A stretch of DNA of 64,000 nucleotides from Neoechinorhynchus agilis (Eukaryota > Acanthocephala), in assembly GCA_051530055.1 (NCBI GenBank), contig CM121342.1, positions 2,108,001 to 2,172,000 on the forward strand, given 5' to 3'. Below the pieces are notes generated by a model. The model did not search any database and was not told the DNA's origin. It saw only the letters and a program-made list of their open reading frames with translations. Positions within the stretch are counted from its first letter, which is position 1. Every line of letters begins with the position of its first letter. The position numbers and the translations under genes were made by a program. Below are positions 1 through 12,024 of this stretch, piece after piece.

Positions 1-1330
1 AAGAGCACCATTGCTTCCTCATTGGCAATTTCAAGCTGATGCTCGTTTTTTGGCTTCCATAGGTTGAACTAAGCATTCTATTTTGATGGCTTCCATTATT
101 AACTGATTTCGTAAATTAGGTTGTACGCTTATCACATTCACGTCATCAAAATCAATTTGATGTTCGCAATTCACCCTGTGATTGGCTATTGCTGAGGAAG
201 CATCGTAACGCCTACATGCATATCTGTGCTCTGCGATCCTTTTGCTGAGTCCTTGTTTGGTCTGTCCCGCATATTTGGCTAGACAGTCTTTGCAACGGAC
301 ATCGAATACAACTTGATATTGCTCACATTTTGACTTATTTTTAAGGATGACTGCGAGGTTCTCTTCTTTTGTATTGAACAGAAAGATTGTTTTGTCCAAG
401 TTTCGCAAATCTCGATTAAGTACGGATTGAAGTTTGTTATTCACTAATTTAATTCCTATATATTTTGGTTTTTCATTCACCGAACATTTAATGATTCTTT
501 TCTCTTGTCTATTAGCGATGTTCTTGGCTTTGTGGTAATTTTTTTATCGCCGATTCAGAATAACCCCTAGCTCTCAAAACTTGAGTAATGAGACGTATTT
601 CAACCGTTCTTAACTTGTTAGTTGATCATATTCTATAGGATCTTAGAAACAGTGACACAGCTGTAGATCTCTTAAAGGACTCCGGATTGTGTCTAAGACC
701 AATGCGAAGGATACCAGGCTAAATTTGGTTTTCTGGACACACTTTATTCTATCATTTGTAAGGAAGGTAGATGACGACTAACCTTAACACCAAGGAAATT
801 GATAGTAACCTGCTCACACTCTTCCGCTGTTACAGCCAATTTGATGTTGTTATGTATGGAATGCAACAACTTTTTTAAATTGTTGAACTCGACGGTGTGC
901 GCGTTCATAATGCGCTCGATATGTCGATAGTTCAACGCCACCGATCGCCGGGTTCCACGGGTGTGCGAGACTACTGGAAGGGTGGGGTCAGGTTCGAGAT
1001 CACCCATCGGCCCCAAAAAGTGGGTTGGCTCTGGCCTTCGAGTGCGGCTAAATGCATCCGATGTGTGCAAGTCAGCCGAAAAGCTCCCAAAAAAAGGAAT
1101 ATAGCCGAAAGTCTCAAACGAAGATGTCTCAAGACCAATCAATCAATATGAGGAACATAACCATGCGTATGTCTGACTGTAAGGATAAATAAATAAAAAA
1201 ATCTGCTGAACAATGGGGCGATCTATAAAACGTCGGTTATGAGTATCATTAAGGATCACCGCGTCAACCACCGACACCTTCGCACTCAATTCGCTTTCTG
1301 ATTCTAACGCTGTACAATCTCAAAAATGTG
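1..1330 (-). mobile_element. Penelope-like element fragment, copy 1 (RT end plus GIY-YIG)
   Basis: Read on the minus strand, 744-886 encodes the end of a Penelope-type reverse transcriptase (HNNIKLAV... then INFLGVKVSR, matching the family pattern of H.NI.FT...FLDV.V.R). Positions 480-31 encode the GIY-YIG endonuclease: a cysteine-containing lead-in (FDVRCKDC), KYAGQT, then LSKRIAEHR. RT followed by GIY-YIG is the known domain order of Penelope-like retroelements. The catalytic RT core is absent. The piece is interrupted by about 250 extra bases at 480-728 and by a retroposon at about 886-1201. It is a fossil and cannot act by itself. Confidence 0.8.
886..1201 (+). mobile_element. Retroposon-like insertion inside Penelope copy 1
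   Basis: About 315 bases here are missing from the sister copy at 19.3 kb, where the flanking Penelope sequence is nearly continuous with only a short target stretch lost. The right end is an ATAAA-type A-rich tail after TGTAAGGATAAATAAAT, as found at the 3' ends of RTE-type LINEs and the short elements they mobilise. A stretch near 991-1005 (GGTTCGAGATC) resembles a pol III B box, but I see no convincing A box. It is either a truncated RTE 3' end or a SINE. The insertion postdates the segmental duplication. Confidence 0.55.
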
Positions 1331-1391
1331 ACTATTCCTGGTGTGCTGGTCTTATGTACAAGTTGATTTTCGCAAAAGACTAACGCTCTTA

Positions 1392-1838
1392 CTAATCTTC
1401 TTCAGATTCACTATCATCCATCTGAACTCCTTCGTATTGCCGAAACAGTTCACCAGGTTGAATCGCTCCCCATCCTTCCGGCCTTGGTGGCAGATACAAG
1501 CGATATGGATTTGCACTATCAGCAAAACGATTCAACCGAGGCAGTGCATTAATAACGTAAGCTGTAAAAATGTCTCTATCCTGCACAAAAGGTACCGCAG
1601 ATTCAGTTCGGGTGCCAATTGACCCGTTAATTTCTCTTATTTGTTGACGTCGCCGATGTCGAAACCAATTTTCAATGGAAAATAGAGTTCTCCTCATTCC
1701 AACAGCTATTCTTGCCAAATCTAGAGTCGTGGGCATTGGTTCCATTTTGAACATTCTCTCAAGGATATTAACTTCATCTTCCACAAATCCGTTTATGGCT
1801 TGATTAATGTCACTGTTACCACTGCCACGAGAAACCAT
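1392..1838 (-). CDS. Divergent homeodomain protein (148 aa)
   Basis: The ORF from the ATG at 1838 encodes 148 residues with one homeodomain at about 14-66. LERMF fits homeodomain positions 16-20, and 27 residues later comes WF at positions 48-49, exactly the canonical spacing; helix 3 reads IENWFRHRRRQQ. Position 50 is Arg and position 51 is His where nearly all homeodomains have Asn; Arg53 is kept. The protein ends in an acidic tail (DDSESEED). No other domain is visible. The reading frame extends upstream of the ATG without a better start. It lies between a Penelope fragment and an RTE-LINE fragment and is duplicated with them. It could be a retained small homeobox gene, the last exon of a larger one, or a captured fragment. 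Expression is unknown. Confidence 0.6.
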   Translation of the reverse strand: MVSRGSGNSDINQAINGFVEDEVNILERMFKMEPMPTTLDLARIAVGMRRTLFSIENWFRHRRRQQIREINGSIGTRTESAVPFVQDRDIFTAYVINALPRLNRFADSANPYRLYLPPRPEGWGAIQPGELFRQYEGVQMDDSESEED

Positions 1839-1964
1839 CGCGATCAAGGTGACTAGTCGCGTGTATCGAAAAATATATCCCAAGTCGACCTATTCGATAT
1901 CGACCGTTCATATAGTCTTGATTGTAGGCTTTGGTTTTCTAGAAAACAATGACAGCTTCAAAGT

Positions 1965-2330
1965 TTAAAACACTGACGATTGTTTTTTGCCAGCAGTCGA
2001 CGCCATATAAACCAACAGGTCGAATCACTTTTCGATATATTTTAGAGATTTGATACGAACTTTCATATATGGATCGCACATAGCACGTCACTTGTTCAAA
2101 ACATCATTGATTCTCGTATTCATCTCAGCTATACGGGAACCGTCAGCCGAGAGTATTGATCCAAGGTATTTAAAGTTATCTGTTCCGTCTATATTTATTT
2201 TGCCCGGTTTCAATCTGAACAGTCGCTCCAGATACTTCGTCTTCCGGAAGTTCCAACGCAGCCCAAACAGTGCTAAACGGTCAATCCTTTACTGGACTTG
2301 ATTTGTAAAATTCGTCTTGTCGTTTTTTGC
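1965..2330 (-). mobile_element. RTE-type LINE fragment (end of RT domain)
   Basis: The minus strand reads FKYLGSILSADGSRIAEM then a stretch ending KVRIKSLKYIEK, followed in shifted frames by residues resembling the family's VIRPVLLYGSE. This is the thumb region downstream of the YADD box in RTE-like and 'craniofacial development protein 2-like' LINE polyproteins. Several frame changes and stops show that it is decayed. The same piece recurs in the second copy of the duplication at about 20180-20545. Confidence 0.65.
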
Positions 2331-3458
2331 CACGAAAACATAATCTACCCAACAATCTCAACAGCTATTGAATCTCGCTAAGCTGAAAAATTGCTTAAAT
2401 CCTATTTTCAGTATTTGGACATATTGCTCGTATTTTTTTAAGTTAAAAATATATATCAATATTGCAGAATATTGGTTTAATGTTATACATAACTGTTAAA
2501 TGTTTATAAATGATTGGGAAATGTGAGCAATGCGTCCAAGTACGAAAAGGGATTCGAGCACAATTTCAGGGAAGCGACATTTTGAAATTGATATCGTTTT
2601 TTCTGCCGCAACGCCATCAATAAAGTAATTTTTAGGCCTGATTACTTTCGAGTGGTGGCGGTTATGGCATTCGACGATGTTCGCATAACAGTGGCCAGTT
2701 CGTACTTGCGGATGTGAGAAACAGCACTGCACTTTTAGACCGATAAACTCGGAAAACTGTATTGAACTTCGGGTGTCGTAGTCAGAACGCTGTGGAAGGA
2801 ACAAAATAATCGTCTAATGTAGTTCAAAGGGGTACAGTTTGAAGCGAAGGTGAAAAATCCATTTTATTGGAAGGACGGTCGACCGACACCGCAATCGGTG
2901 CAACTCGAGAAGTCATTCAGAGAATCGAACAGAGGAGAATTGCGAATTGGTAGCCTATCGCGTGCGCAAAACTCCGATGAAGAGAAAGCGGCCAATTACA
3001 TTGAACGAGAAAGATTTTGAGCGATTCTCAAATTCGAATTATTCTCAAATTAAATCTATAATGCGCCAAAGAAGCGAATTAGAAAAAAGGATTTCAACTC
3101 TTATCCGATTTGTGACACACTCGAACTAATCGAAGACGTTAGACGAATTGATCCAAAGACATTAACATGGTAAGCTAATCAAACTGTCAACAGTCAACCC
3201 AGTCTCACGGAACATTTAAATTGGATCCTTTGCATTTGCGAAGTGGCTCGCGGCCACTTACAGTTACTGTCTTTTTGCTAAGTTAGTTTAGAAAATATAA
3301 CGAATAAATGATTAGCCGTCAACTTCGTATAATAGACAAACAACTCATGAATTTTATTTCGACAATATCCGAGTTTGTCGATTGGTATAATGTTAAACGA
3401 TAAATGGAACAACAAATCTATGGGAAAATTTGCCAAAAACACCTTGGTGATCGTTTGG

Positions 3459-4790
3459 TCGACTTGTTGTTCCACTCGCCACTTGGAACACGATTTTTGA
3501 CGCTTTGCATCAATGTCATCCGGGTTGTGCATCAATGAAAGCCCTCGCTAGAATGTTTTTATGGTTCCCAAGGATGAATAAAGCTATCGATGACATCGCT
3601 AGACGTTGCGGAAAATGTCAAGAAGTGAAACCTCAACAGCCTGAGGTCGATTTAATACCATGGGACATGCCACAAAGACCCTGGGAACGTGTTCAGATAG
3701 ATTATGCAGAGCCAATAAAAAATAACACATGGTTAATCGTCGTAGATGCGTTCACCAAATGGCCCGAAGTAGTCGAAGTAAGGTCGACCGATGCCGTCGC
3801 GCTAGTGATGGAGATGCGTCGCCTCTTCTGTAGATTCGGCCTACGAAAGCGAGTAGTGATGGATAACGGAGCAAGTTTTCGCGGTGAACATTATAAAGGT
3901 TTCTTGATACGAAACGGTATCAAGCCCATTACTCCACTCCATACCACCCGAGGACTAACGGCCAGGCAGAACGGTTCGTGCGGACAGTCAAAGATAGGGT
4001 ATTCAAGTGTCATCCACGATCAGAGTTCGAGAAAGCGTTGCAGCAATTCCAACTCAGTTGCCGCAATTGTCCTCAGACAGAAACAGAAAATAAGTCCGGC
4101 GATGGCCATGTTAGGTCGACTTCTCAAGGTGATCCTCAACAATATTCGCCGCGATGAACGAGAACGTGTTGCAGAACGAAAAGAGAATTTGAAAACACAT
4201 CACGATCGACAATCAAGTTGGAGACAATTTGAAGAAAATCAACCGGTATGGTTTAGGGCACAGAAAGGGCACAAATGGGAAATCGGTAACATTGTAAATG
4301 GAACAGGACCAGTATCCTATCAAGTCGAATCGAACGACACTCTCTCCAGGAGGCATGTCGATCATTTGAGACCGGCGACAACCGAGGATGATATGCGCAA
4401 CCAATCATATGTAGGGCAACCGACCGAGGATCTTTCACGATCAGAAGAGGGAACCGATAATCAAAATTCATCATCGCCAAGGAGAGAGATGGTCGAAATT
4501 CCGGGGCGTAGCGAGCGAGTTCGAAGACCCTCGAATTGGCTCAAGGATTACGTGACATAATCCTCAAATAAAGGGGGAGGATTGTTGTGTAGTCGATCGA
4601 TAAACGCGACGATCGATAGTAGTTATTATGCGGTGTTATTATTATTTCACGCCTCATACACACAATCAATCTCTTAATTCCTCTTTCTTGCTAGATCTAA
4701 TATGTCTCGGGCCCAAGATGGCTGTGAGTTGTGGGACGATCTCTTAAATCCCCTCACAGCAGCCTCGAAAACCCTTCTTTTAATTCTTAA
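3459..4790 (+). mobile_element. Ty3/Gypsy LTR retrotransposon fossil (integrase and 3' end)
   Basis: A plus-strand frame at about 3505-4560 encodes the integrase part of a Ty3/Gypsy pol protein. It has the HPG lead-in and a C..C zinc-binding remnant, the WERVQIDYAEP start of the catalytic core typical of Mag/K02A2.6-like elements, VVDAFTKWPE, a DNG motif and a C-terminal module with the RRHVDHLRP ending. After the stop, a purine-rich tract (about 4570-4580) is followed by sequence starting TGTTGTGTAG, which looks like the start of a 3' LTR. The 5' part (gag, protease, RT) is absent. It is a 5'-truncated, decayed fossil carrying more than one break. Its left edge abuts the end of the segmental duplication. 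Confidence 0.8.
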
Positions 4791-5540
4791 GTAATAATCC
4801 TTTTCTTGTCCTGATCCTGTAAAAAAGAGAATAACATGAGAAAATCACTTACCTCATTCCTGTTAAGTATATTAGTTTGATTAATGGGTAAAAAACTAGA
4901 TGGTTTATTGAAAAAGATTCTAAGAATTGAGGAGTTGTAATTAAAGTATTTACAGCTAGAATAACAATAAGAATAAAACCAAATTTTAGACAAAAAAATT
5001 CTTGTTAAAAAGGAAAAAAGGGGTTCCGTATCAATATTATTTTTAATAAGAATACTGCTAAGCTTATTCAGCATAGTAAGATAAAATGATAGTCTGTTTT
5101 CTGAGGGCCGGCCTCGTGCGAAAAAGCATATTGAACCCCCTAGAAATATTTTTAACACTTTAGAAATAAAAGGTGGGGAAATTGATAACCTTTTGGCTCT
5201 TTTGATAAAAATATCTGTTTTTGTCAGAAGACTTTTAAAGGAAGAGTTTATAAAAATTCTGTGATTTTTACAGGGGAAATCAACACCTAAAATCTTGGAA
5301 TGTGATCTAAAATTGATATTAGGGAAATTGAAATTAGAAGATAATTCATTAATTAGAAGCTTCCTCGAAGCCAAAGTTTTAGTCAGTGGAATAAAGAAAG
5401 TTTTGTTATTGTTTGTAACTAAATTGGCTTTCCTAAGTTCCGACGACAAAGATTGCATAAAATTGGCTATATTATTCGTTAGAATAGAAGATGTTCTAGC
5501 TTTACAAAATAAGAATATATCATCCGCATAAACTAAAGGA
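4791..5540 (-). mobile_element. APE-type LINE fragment: RT from YADD to C-terminus
   Basis: The minus-strand frame carries PLVYADDIFLFCK (RT catalytic box C), then KILGVDF, then GGSICFFARGRPSENRL. The same layout occurs in the element at 8412-11068 (FFSRGRPPEQRL), so both belong to one family with CCHC gag and apurinic endonuclease. The piece is open for about 250 codons but has no upstream RT motifs, so it is 5'-truncated. Beyond 5540 the frame runs into unrelated sequence, which includes a 5648-5676 palindrome (a CCTCCG arm and its complement). Confidence 0.75.
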
Positions 5541-5639
5541 AATATGGAAGATGATTTCTTTAAATTTTTGAAAAAATGTTCATACACACACATCAATGTT
5601 TTGCGACCGGAGGATGGCATAAGGCAATCCAACTCACTG

Positions 5640-8410
5640 AAAATTAAGGTACCTCCGGACATACGGAGGCACCTTCTCAGTGATCGTTCAGAGGGTGACA
5701 CACGGCCACCCACAAAGCGTCAAACTTCATCTTCAATAGGTGATACACACAAAATTATATACTTCGATCGGCCCGTTAAAAAGGACGATTACGTATCCGA
5801 AATATCTGCGATTCCAATCGCATCAAAGGAAGTCACATGAGGATGTTTCCTCAAACCATGGCTGAACACAACGAAGGATAGTATACTAAGAATCAGATCA
5901 ACTTCATTCTAGAATGGTACTTTAAAAATTGTCTTCGTCAACAAAACTGAAATGGACGACTTCGAATCCTTTGTGAAGGGTCGGCACGACGAAAAAAAAT
6001 TCAACATTCAATCCTTCCGCAACAAAGCAACTTTCATTGCTCACAACATTGGGAGTTTATCTTCGCCTGATACGATTCAAGACTTTGAGATTAAATTTTT
6101 CTTCAAATCCAGGAAGACGGGAAAGGCAATTCCAGTGGGAATAGTTGAAACCGACATGGATCAAATGGAAACTCTTTGCTCCCGCAAATGGATATTCCAG
6201 TGTATGGAAATCACATTCACAAAAAATTCAAATACAGAATCAAATCTCGTGTACCCCACAATGCCACATATGCCTACAGTGGGGACACTGGAATCAAAAC
6301 TGTCCCAATAGAACCCAAAAATGTTGCTTCTGTGCTGAGAATCACCACATATCCTCATGCACAAATAAAACAAGCAAATGTGCCAATTGTGGTGGATCGC
6401 ACCGAAGTTATTATAAAGGATGTTCATGCTTTAAAGCTTACGTGAAGGCCTGGAAAGCGGACTCCGAATTAAAAAGAAATTCGAACAATATAAAAATCGC
6501 CCCATCAACACCCTCCTATCATACGAGTAAGATTACGGTTTCGAATAACGCCGGAAATCCATCCCAACCCGTCTGTAATGAAGAGGAGATATGCCAAAGA
6601 ATCTTTGACAAAGTCCTACATGAAGTTACTCATCGGATATCAACACTTTTCAACAACCTGCAGAAACAAATCGCTCAACAAATACAAAATTTACTCGCCA
6701 TCACGATTCCGATTATAAATCCCGACACCGAATAACAATAACCTAGCAGCACCAGATTCGAATAAGTTCAGCAGTAACCCACCTGCAACGGCCAATCCAT
6801 ACAGAGGAAAGAGACAACCGACTAAAGCTAGTAAAGCAGGTGGAAAAAACTTTCGTCGCTCGATAAATGAAGGAAAAAACAAATTCATCACTAGCGACTC
6901 TGACGCTGTGATGGATGTTGTAGAATGACGATGAGTTGGTACTCGCCAACGCCGCTTAACCTGCACTGCTTACCGGGTGGAGCCGCGGCTCTAAACAGGT
7001 TTAATATTTTTACTTACATCACAGAAGATATTATCTGTATTCAAGAGGCCAAAAAGGCTGCAGTAGGATCCTATGTTTTACCACAAGCATTTTTACTAAA
7101 ATACGATGTTTTCCCAACATTTCCGTTGAATCATTACTGTAGCGGTCTCTTAACGATCTTTAAAAAACATCTTTCAGCGTCGCTGATCCAAAATTACATT
7201 AGTGAAAATCTTTCCTTTGCCATTTTTAAAATTCACGCGAACGGAAAGGAGTGTATGCTGATTGGCAACATTTACGTACGTCCTAAATTTATCCATAAGA
7301 AAGATACGAAGGACATCATTTGTAACCTTTTAAGCTTGGGCAACATCTCTTTATTTGGTGATTTTAACGACCCTACAGGAAAATGGACGAAAGCTATAGC
7401 AAATGGAGAGGGGTTTCATGTATTTTTAACACCCACCCAACCCACATTTCACAGGAAATCGAGTAATGTCATATATCATTGTCTTCGGGGCTATGTCCCA
7501 TCCAACCGACAGGAAAGCATTACAGTTGCAAAACAATGCGATTTATCGGAAGCATGCTATCATGATCTTATAACATGGTACTTATCCAGCGACAAGTCTT
7601 TAAGCCGCAGATTAAGGTTTTCGCCCATTAACGTAGCTTTTTTCAATTTCGCCATTAAACGCTCCCTTCACGAATTTCTCAATCTCCAGGAATGGAATTT
7701 TTTACTTTTTAATCTCTCAAACAAATTTTTGTCTATTCCCAATCATTTTTCAAGAGGAGCAGTTACCTCAAACTATCTTAAATACTGTGCATCCCAAATT
7801 AAATAAGCTAACATGCATCAGGATGCCCCCATGCAAAAGTTTTGGTCCAACAAATACTGGGCTTGCAATTATAATCTGCATTTGCAACAACATCGTAGAG
7901 TAATGAAGAATCTTTCCTCCTCTACGAAATCCTTTTGGCGGGTTTTGAAGAATTCTAAATTTATCAAATGGAAGGACAAAGCTTCAAGATGGATCAGGTC
8001 TTCATCGTATAAGGTGGTATTGTACGACATTTTAGGCAAACTCTCCGTTGGAGCAACAAATGTTTCCCCTACTAATGATTGGCTAACCCTCCCACTATTG
8101 TGATCATTAAATGAAGGAGATTTGCATATGGATGATATTTTAAAAGCACGGGGAAGTATGATGAACTTGTCATCAAATAGTTTTTGTGCTTCTAGTAAAT
8201 GCCTAAGGTATATAGAACCTTCAATCCGACCCCTAATCGCCTTTTGTATGCTTAGAGCATCTAGACATGATTGGTTGAGCATTAACCTGGCACGGAGAAT
8301 TCTTCTCGTAATAGCCAAAAAGAAGGTGGTCAATTCCTCCTCAGATCTTAGGCCAATTTCCATTCAGAACGCCCTAGTATCTCTTTATGAGAAAGCTGGC
8401 AGTGGACGTT
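5640..8410 (+). mobile_element. LINE-A: CCHC-gag / APE endonuclease LINE, 3' truncated
   Basis: ORF1 spans roughly 5700-6735 and is broken by frame changes. Its C-terminal part has three zinc knuckles in a row (CHICLQWGHWNQNC; CCFCAENHHISSC; CANCGGSHRSYYKGC), the hallmark of ORF1 in I, R1 and Jockey group LINEs. ORF2 begins near 6925 with an apurinic endonuclease: IICIQEAKK, IGNIYVRP, FGDFNDP and YHDLIT fit the catalytic E, the N/Y loop, GDFN and the HD motif. It runs decayed to the RT N-terminus (SDLRPISIQNAL, about 8340-8380) and then breaks off, joining the ORF1 of LINE-B in the same orientation. Confidence 0.8.
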
Positions 8411-8411
8411 A

Positions 8412-11068
8412 GGGATCAACTGACATCAAAACGGTGCTTCCTGCAAGCTACGCAAATTAAGTTCATCGCCAATGACATTTCTAACTATGATGATTACCAC
8501 TATCCAAGGTGCAATCGCTGCCACAAGTGGGGTCACTGGGCGCAGAAATGCCTTATCAAGCGAACTATTTGCCCCTTCTGTGCAGAGGAACATTGCAATG
8601 AAAACTGTCCCAAAACAACTCGTAGATGCGCCAACTGCGGTCAAACGGGCCATTGTGCTTTTGCCAAATCCTGCTACGAATTCAAAAGGCACGTGTTACG
8701 GGCTCAACGAAAGGAAATGGATATTGTCAATCAGGGGACTGCGTGGAACAATCACACATCATCGAGTAATTCAAAAGTACCTTCGTTGCCTAGAAAGTAA
8801 GCACCGGTGGAGTTGTTGTCGTATGAAGACGTTACGGAAATTTCCCCCAATGATCTGGATAACAAACTCGAGCAATTCGGTGCCAGGATACTGAAGATGG
8901 TGGATCTAAGAATTAGCACCGCCATGCAGCATCTTGAGCAGCGGCTTATTAAACATTTTGATTCGTTAATGACATCAATTAATTACAGTCTTTGTCGAGT
9001 TGACAAGACTATGGCCACCGGTTCACATGCGCCTCAAAAGCGAGTGCGGAGGCCACTTCCGACAACTTCGGACTTCAATTCCTCGGCAACCGATATTGAG
9101 ATTGACGACAACGAAAAGTACGTCAGAGCCATAATAGCCGAACAATCAAAGGTATGCTCCAAGGGGGTTAATGACCTCATCAGGAAAGGTTAGCGAAAGG
9201 CATGAGATTGGTGCAGTGGAATTCAGGCGGGCGAATAGGAATTCCCAGACTATACCATGAACTGGCGAGGAGCGACATTATCTTAATCCAAGAGACGAAG
9301 TCTATATCAAACGCTGGACACCTTCCCAGCAATTTCAAGGATATAGCAGGAGAATTCTCGTTTTTCATCACAATGCCTCTTCCTAGCCACTCGCAAGGAC
9401 TTCTATCGATGGTCAGGCACTCCCTGCATCCCGTACGAATTTCCGAACACACAACAACTGACTTCTCATATTTTATTTTTCTGTTTTCGTTGACGGTAGG
9501 AAATTTTTAATCGGCAACGTTTACGTACGCCCAGGGAAAATACACCTGGCGCATAACAAGTTTATCTTAAGAAATATCCTGGAATCTGGGGTAGATATGC
9601 TTTTCGGAGATTTCAACGACCCTTCGCATAAATGGACCAAAGCCATCACCCGAGCTACCGCGTCGCATTCAATTGGCCTTAATAGCGTAATCGAGTCCCT
9701 TGTCAAACTTCATTCCGAAAGATGTCATACGCCCCCCACTAAATGGGACTTCATCCCGATTATACATAGGAGGCTCGATTTGAAATCGCCAGGCATAGCT
9801 AACTCGTGGATGTGTAAGAATTTATCCTCACATAACGGATCTTCCTTACCTTTCAAGGCGACAAATGTCCTAGATCAAGCAAATGTTATCCGCCTCTCAC
9901 AATTGATGGTCTCTGCTTCCCCTGAGGAATGGGCCGAAATTAATATGGTAAAACGTATTTTCCTATCGAAGAATAAGCGCAAAAAGATTTCCTCAGCTGA
10001 CCAGGTTCGACCTATCTCGATATAGAATTCGTTAGTAAGTATATACGAGCGAGCGCTGGCGAAATTCATTTTGTACTTCGCACTTGAGCACAATTGCATT
10101 GACAGTCGCTGCCGTGGTTTTTTACCTGGTAAGTCAGTGCACTCTGCAATTAGGAAAATAATTAATAATTTCTCTACGAACGTTAGTTCAATGAACATTT
10201 TAATTACTTTCGATATTACGAAGGCATTTGATAAAATTGACTTTTCGATTTTTTAACTTCCCGTTCAACATTATAGCGCGAGTCGATAACACTCTAAGAT
10301 CCAAGTTTTTTTTACTTTTTCGATGATAATTCACGCACACTTTACTATCCTACAAAGGGTTTGCCACAAAGATCGCCCTTATCTCCATTTTTATTTTGTG
10401 TGGCTTCTCAATTCATCATACAAAATTGCTCTATCTGCCCTTCGATCACTCTTTATGCAGACGACCTGAATGTTGTTATTAAGGATTCAAACTATTTAAG
10501 TGCGATTGCCAAATTATCTTCATTACTCACTTTTTTAATAGACAAACTCAAGCAAATGGGTCTATACCTAAACCCAAATAAAACAAAATTTATCATGAAA
10601 TCGAAATCTGTGATAGGGAAACGTAAAGTGAGGGAATTTTTCCAACAATTCTATAATCTTGACGGTCAACCTACCACTAAAAAGATTGAGATTCTTGGTT
10701 ATACATTTACGAGCCATTTGAAAATCAACAATGACATGAACAAGCTTAAGAAGCTCCTAAGAATCGCTAGAATCAAAGCTAAACGAGCCTATAAACTAGG
10801 TTTCGAATCTAAGTCGATCAATTCAGTCTGGAATTCATGGGCCATATCGGGCCTTGTCTTCTTCTCTAGAGGCAGACCGCCAGAACAACGCCTGCAATTC
10901 CTCGATGCCTTTCTCATCGCCCTACATAAGCTTCCCTACCCCTTCGGTCAGCACCTCTCCTGGTCTGCGTCTGTCTCATACAAATTATTCGCCTGCCTTC
11001 TTCGAATATATCAGTTTGTTTGTTGTTCGTTCCGTTTTTTTAGAAAACAAAGAAATGGCGGAAGTTAA
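8412..11068 (+). mobile_element. LINE-B: CCHC-gag / APE / RT LINE, decayed
   Basis: The order is ORF1 with three zinc knuckles (CNRCHKWGHWAQKC, CPFCAEEHCNENC, CANCGQTGHCAFAKSC at about 8505-8690) followed by a coiled-coil-like tail to 9193. ORF2 follows with the endonuclease (IILIQETKS; FGDFNDPSHKW at about 9600) and then the RT: QVRPISI, GFLPGKSVHSAI, ITFDITKAFDKID, LPQRSPLSPFLF and LYADDLNVV (about 10455). The C-terminal part ends at 11068. The element is almost full length in layout but split by stops and frameshifts into at least six pieces. It shares its family with LINE-A and the 4.8-5.5 kb fragment. Confidence 0.82.
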
Positions 11069-12024
11069 ATCAGAGGATTTAACAGTGTCCTCGGAACGTT
11101 CTCGGTCGGATTCCGCACGGCGAGTTTTACTTGAAAATTGTTCGTCACCATAGGATCTTCATGTAACTTTTCCAGATAAATCCCAAACTTATCTCGGGTA
11201 GAATTTTCGCTGGTCTTGGAATTTTTTATGTGGCAACCACTTTTCCGGGCTAGGACGATGTACCCTTTACATCCGAAAGAGTATTTCTTCCTGTCGGGTC
11301 CATTGGTACCGTGCGCACTTGTGGGAATCTTAGTACTTACAAAAGATGTTTCTAATGGAAAAACCGCTGAGCAGAAAAAAATCCAGGAGCACTTCACCTT
11401 CTTAAATCTACACCGAAAGCTACCGAGAATCGTTCAACACCCACTCGATTTTTCTGACATGTCAATTTAAGTCGAAAATTGACGCAAAATTCTATAGCGG
11501 TACGGGCACTCAGTTGTAAGTTATTGTCGTAAGATTATTTCACAGCTTAAAATGATTCCCCAGCAGTTGTACTCATTTGCTACTCAATTTTTTAAAATCA
11601 TTTCTTGTATGTTACATATTTATCGCTCAAAGAATATCCCAATATTTTGGCATCTGATTTCATACAATAGATTTGTGATCAAGTCGATCATTAAGCCAAT
11701 GCTGCGATCTCCACAAATGCCACTTCCAATCAACAATAACTGAATAAGTGCAACTGAATGGATGAACAAAAGTGCCTTTCTCCTCTACTCAAATTCAGAA
11801 TTGTACCTTTTTATTTTATAACAACTCTTTCATTTAAAAAAGTTTATATCTTTAAGCTGAACGAAATAATTTTCACGTTTTCTTAAAAAATCTATATTCC
11901 TTCTTTTTTATTTCAAGTGAAAGGTTTAGAAAAATGACTTCCATGCATAGTGTAAATTGTGGTTTTCCTGTCTTTGTCTCCATCAAACAACAGTGCTTAC
12001 AAAAGACAAGTAAGTGTCCCTTGG
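11069..12024. other. No recognised gene
   Basis: Small open frames occur on both strands, the longest on the minus strand at 11065-11397 (about 110 codons), with no domain I recognise. The region is AT-rich and is probably the flank or 3' remnant of LINE-B. I see no RNA gene. Confidence 0.4.

Larger units (their letters stand above)
1..3458. repeat. Segmental duplication, copy 1 (composite unit)
   Basis: This stretch matches 18718-21817 almost base for base in the same orientation; the window opens inside it. It carries, on the minus strand, the 3' part of a Penelope-like element, a small homeobox ORF and an RTE-type LINE fragment. About 1 kb follows with no recognised gene (2330-3300), including a short open frame at 2496-2804 without an ATG start. 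Copy 1 differs from copy 2 by about 250 extra bases at 480-728, a retroposon-like insert near 886-1201, and the loss of about 150 bases near 3245. Homology stops at 3458, where a Ty3/Gypsy fossil begins. Confidence 0.9.
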
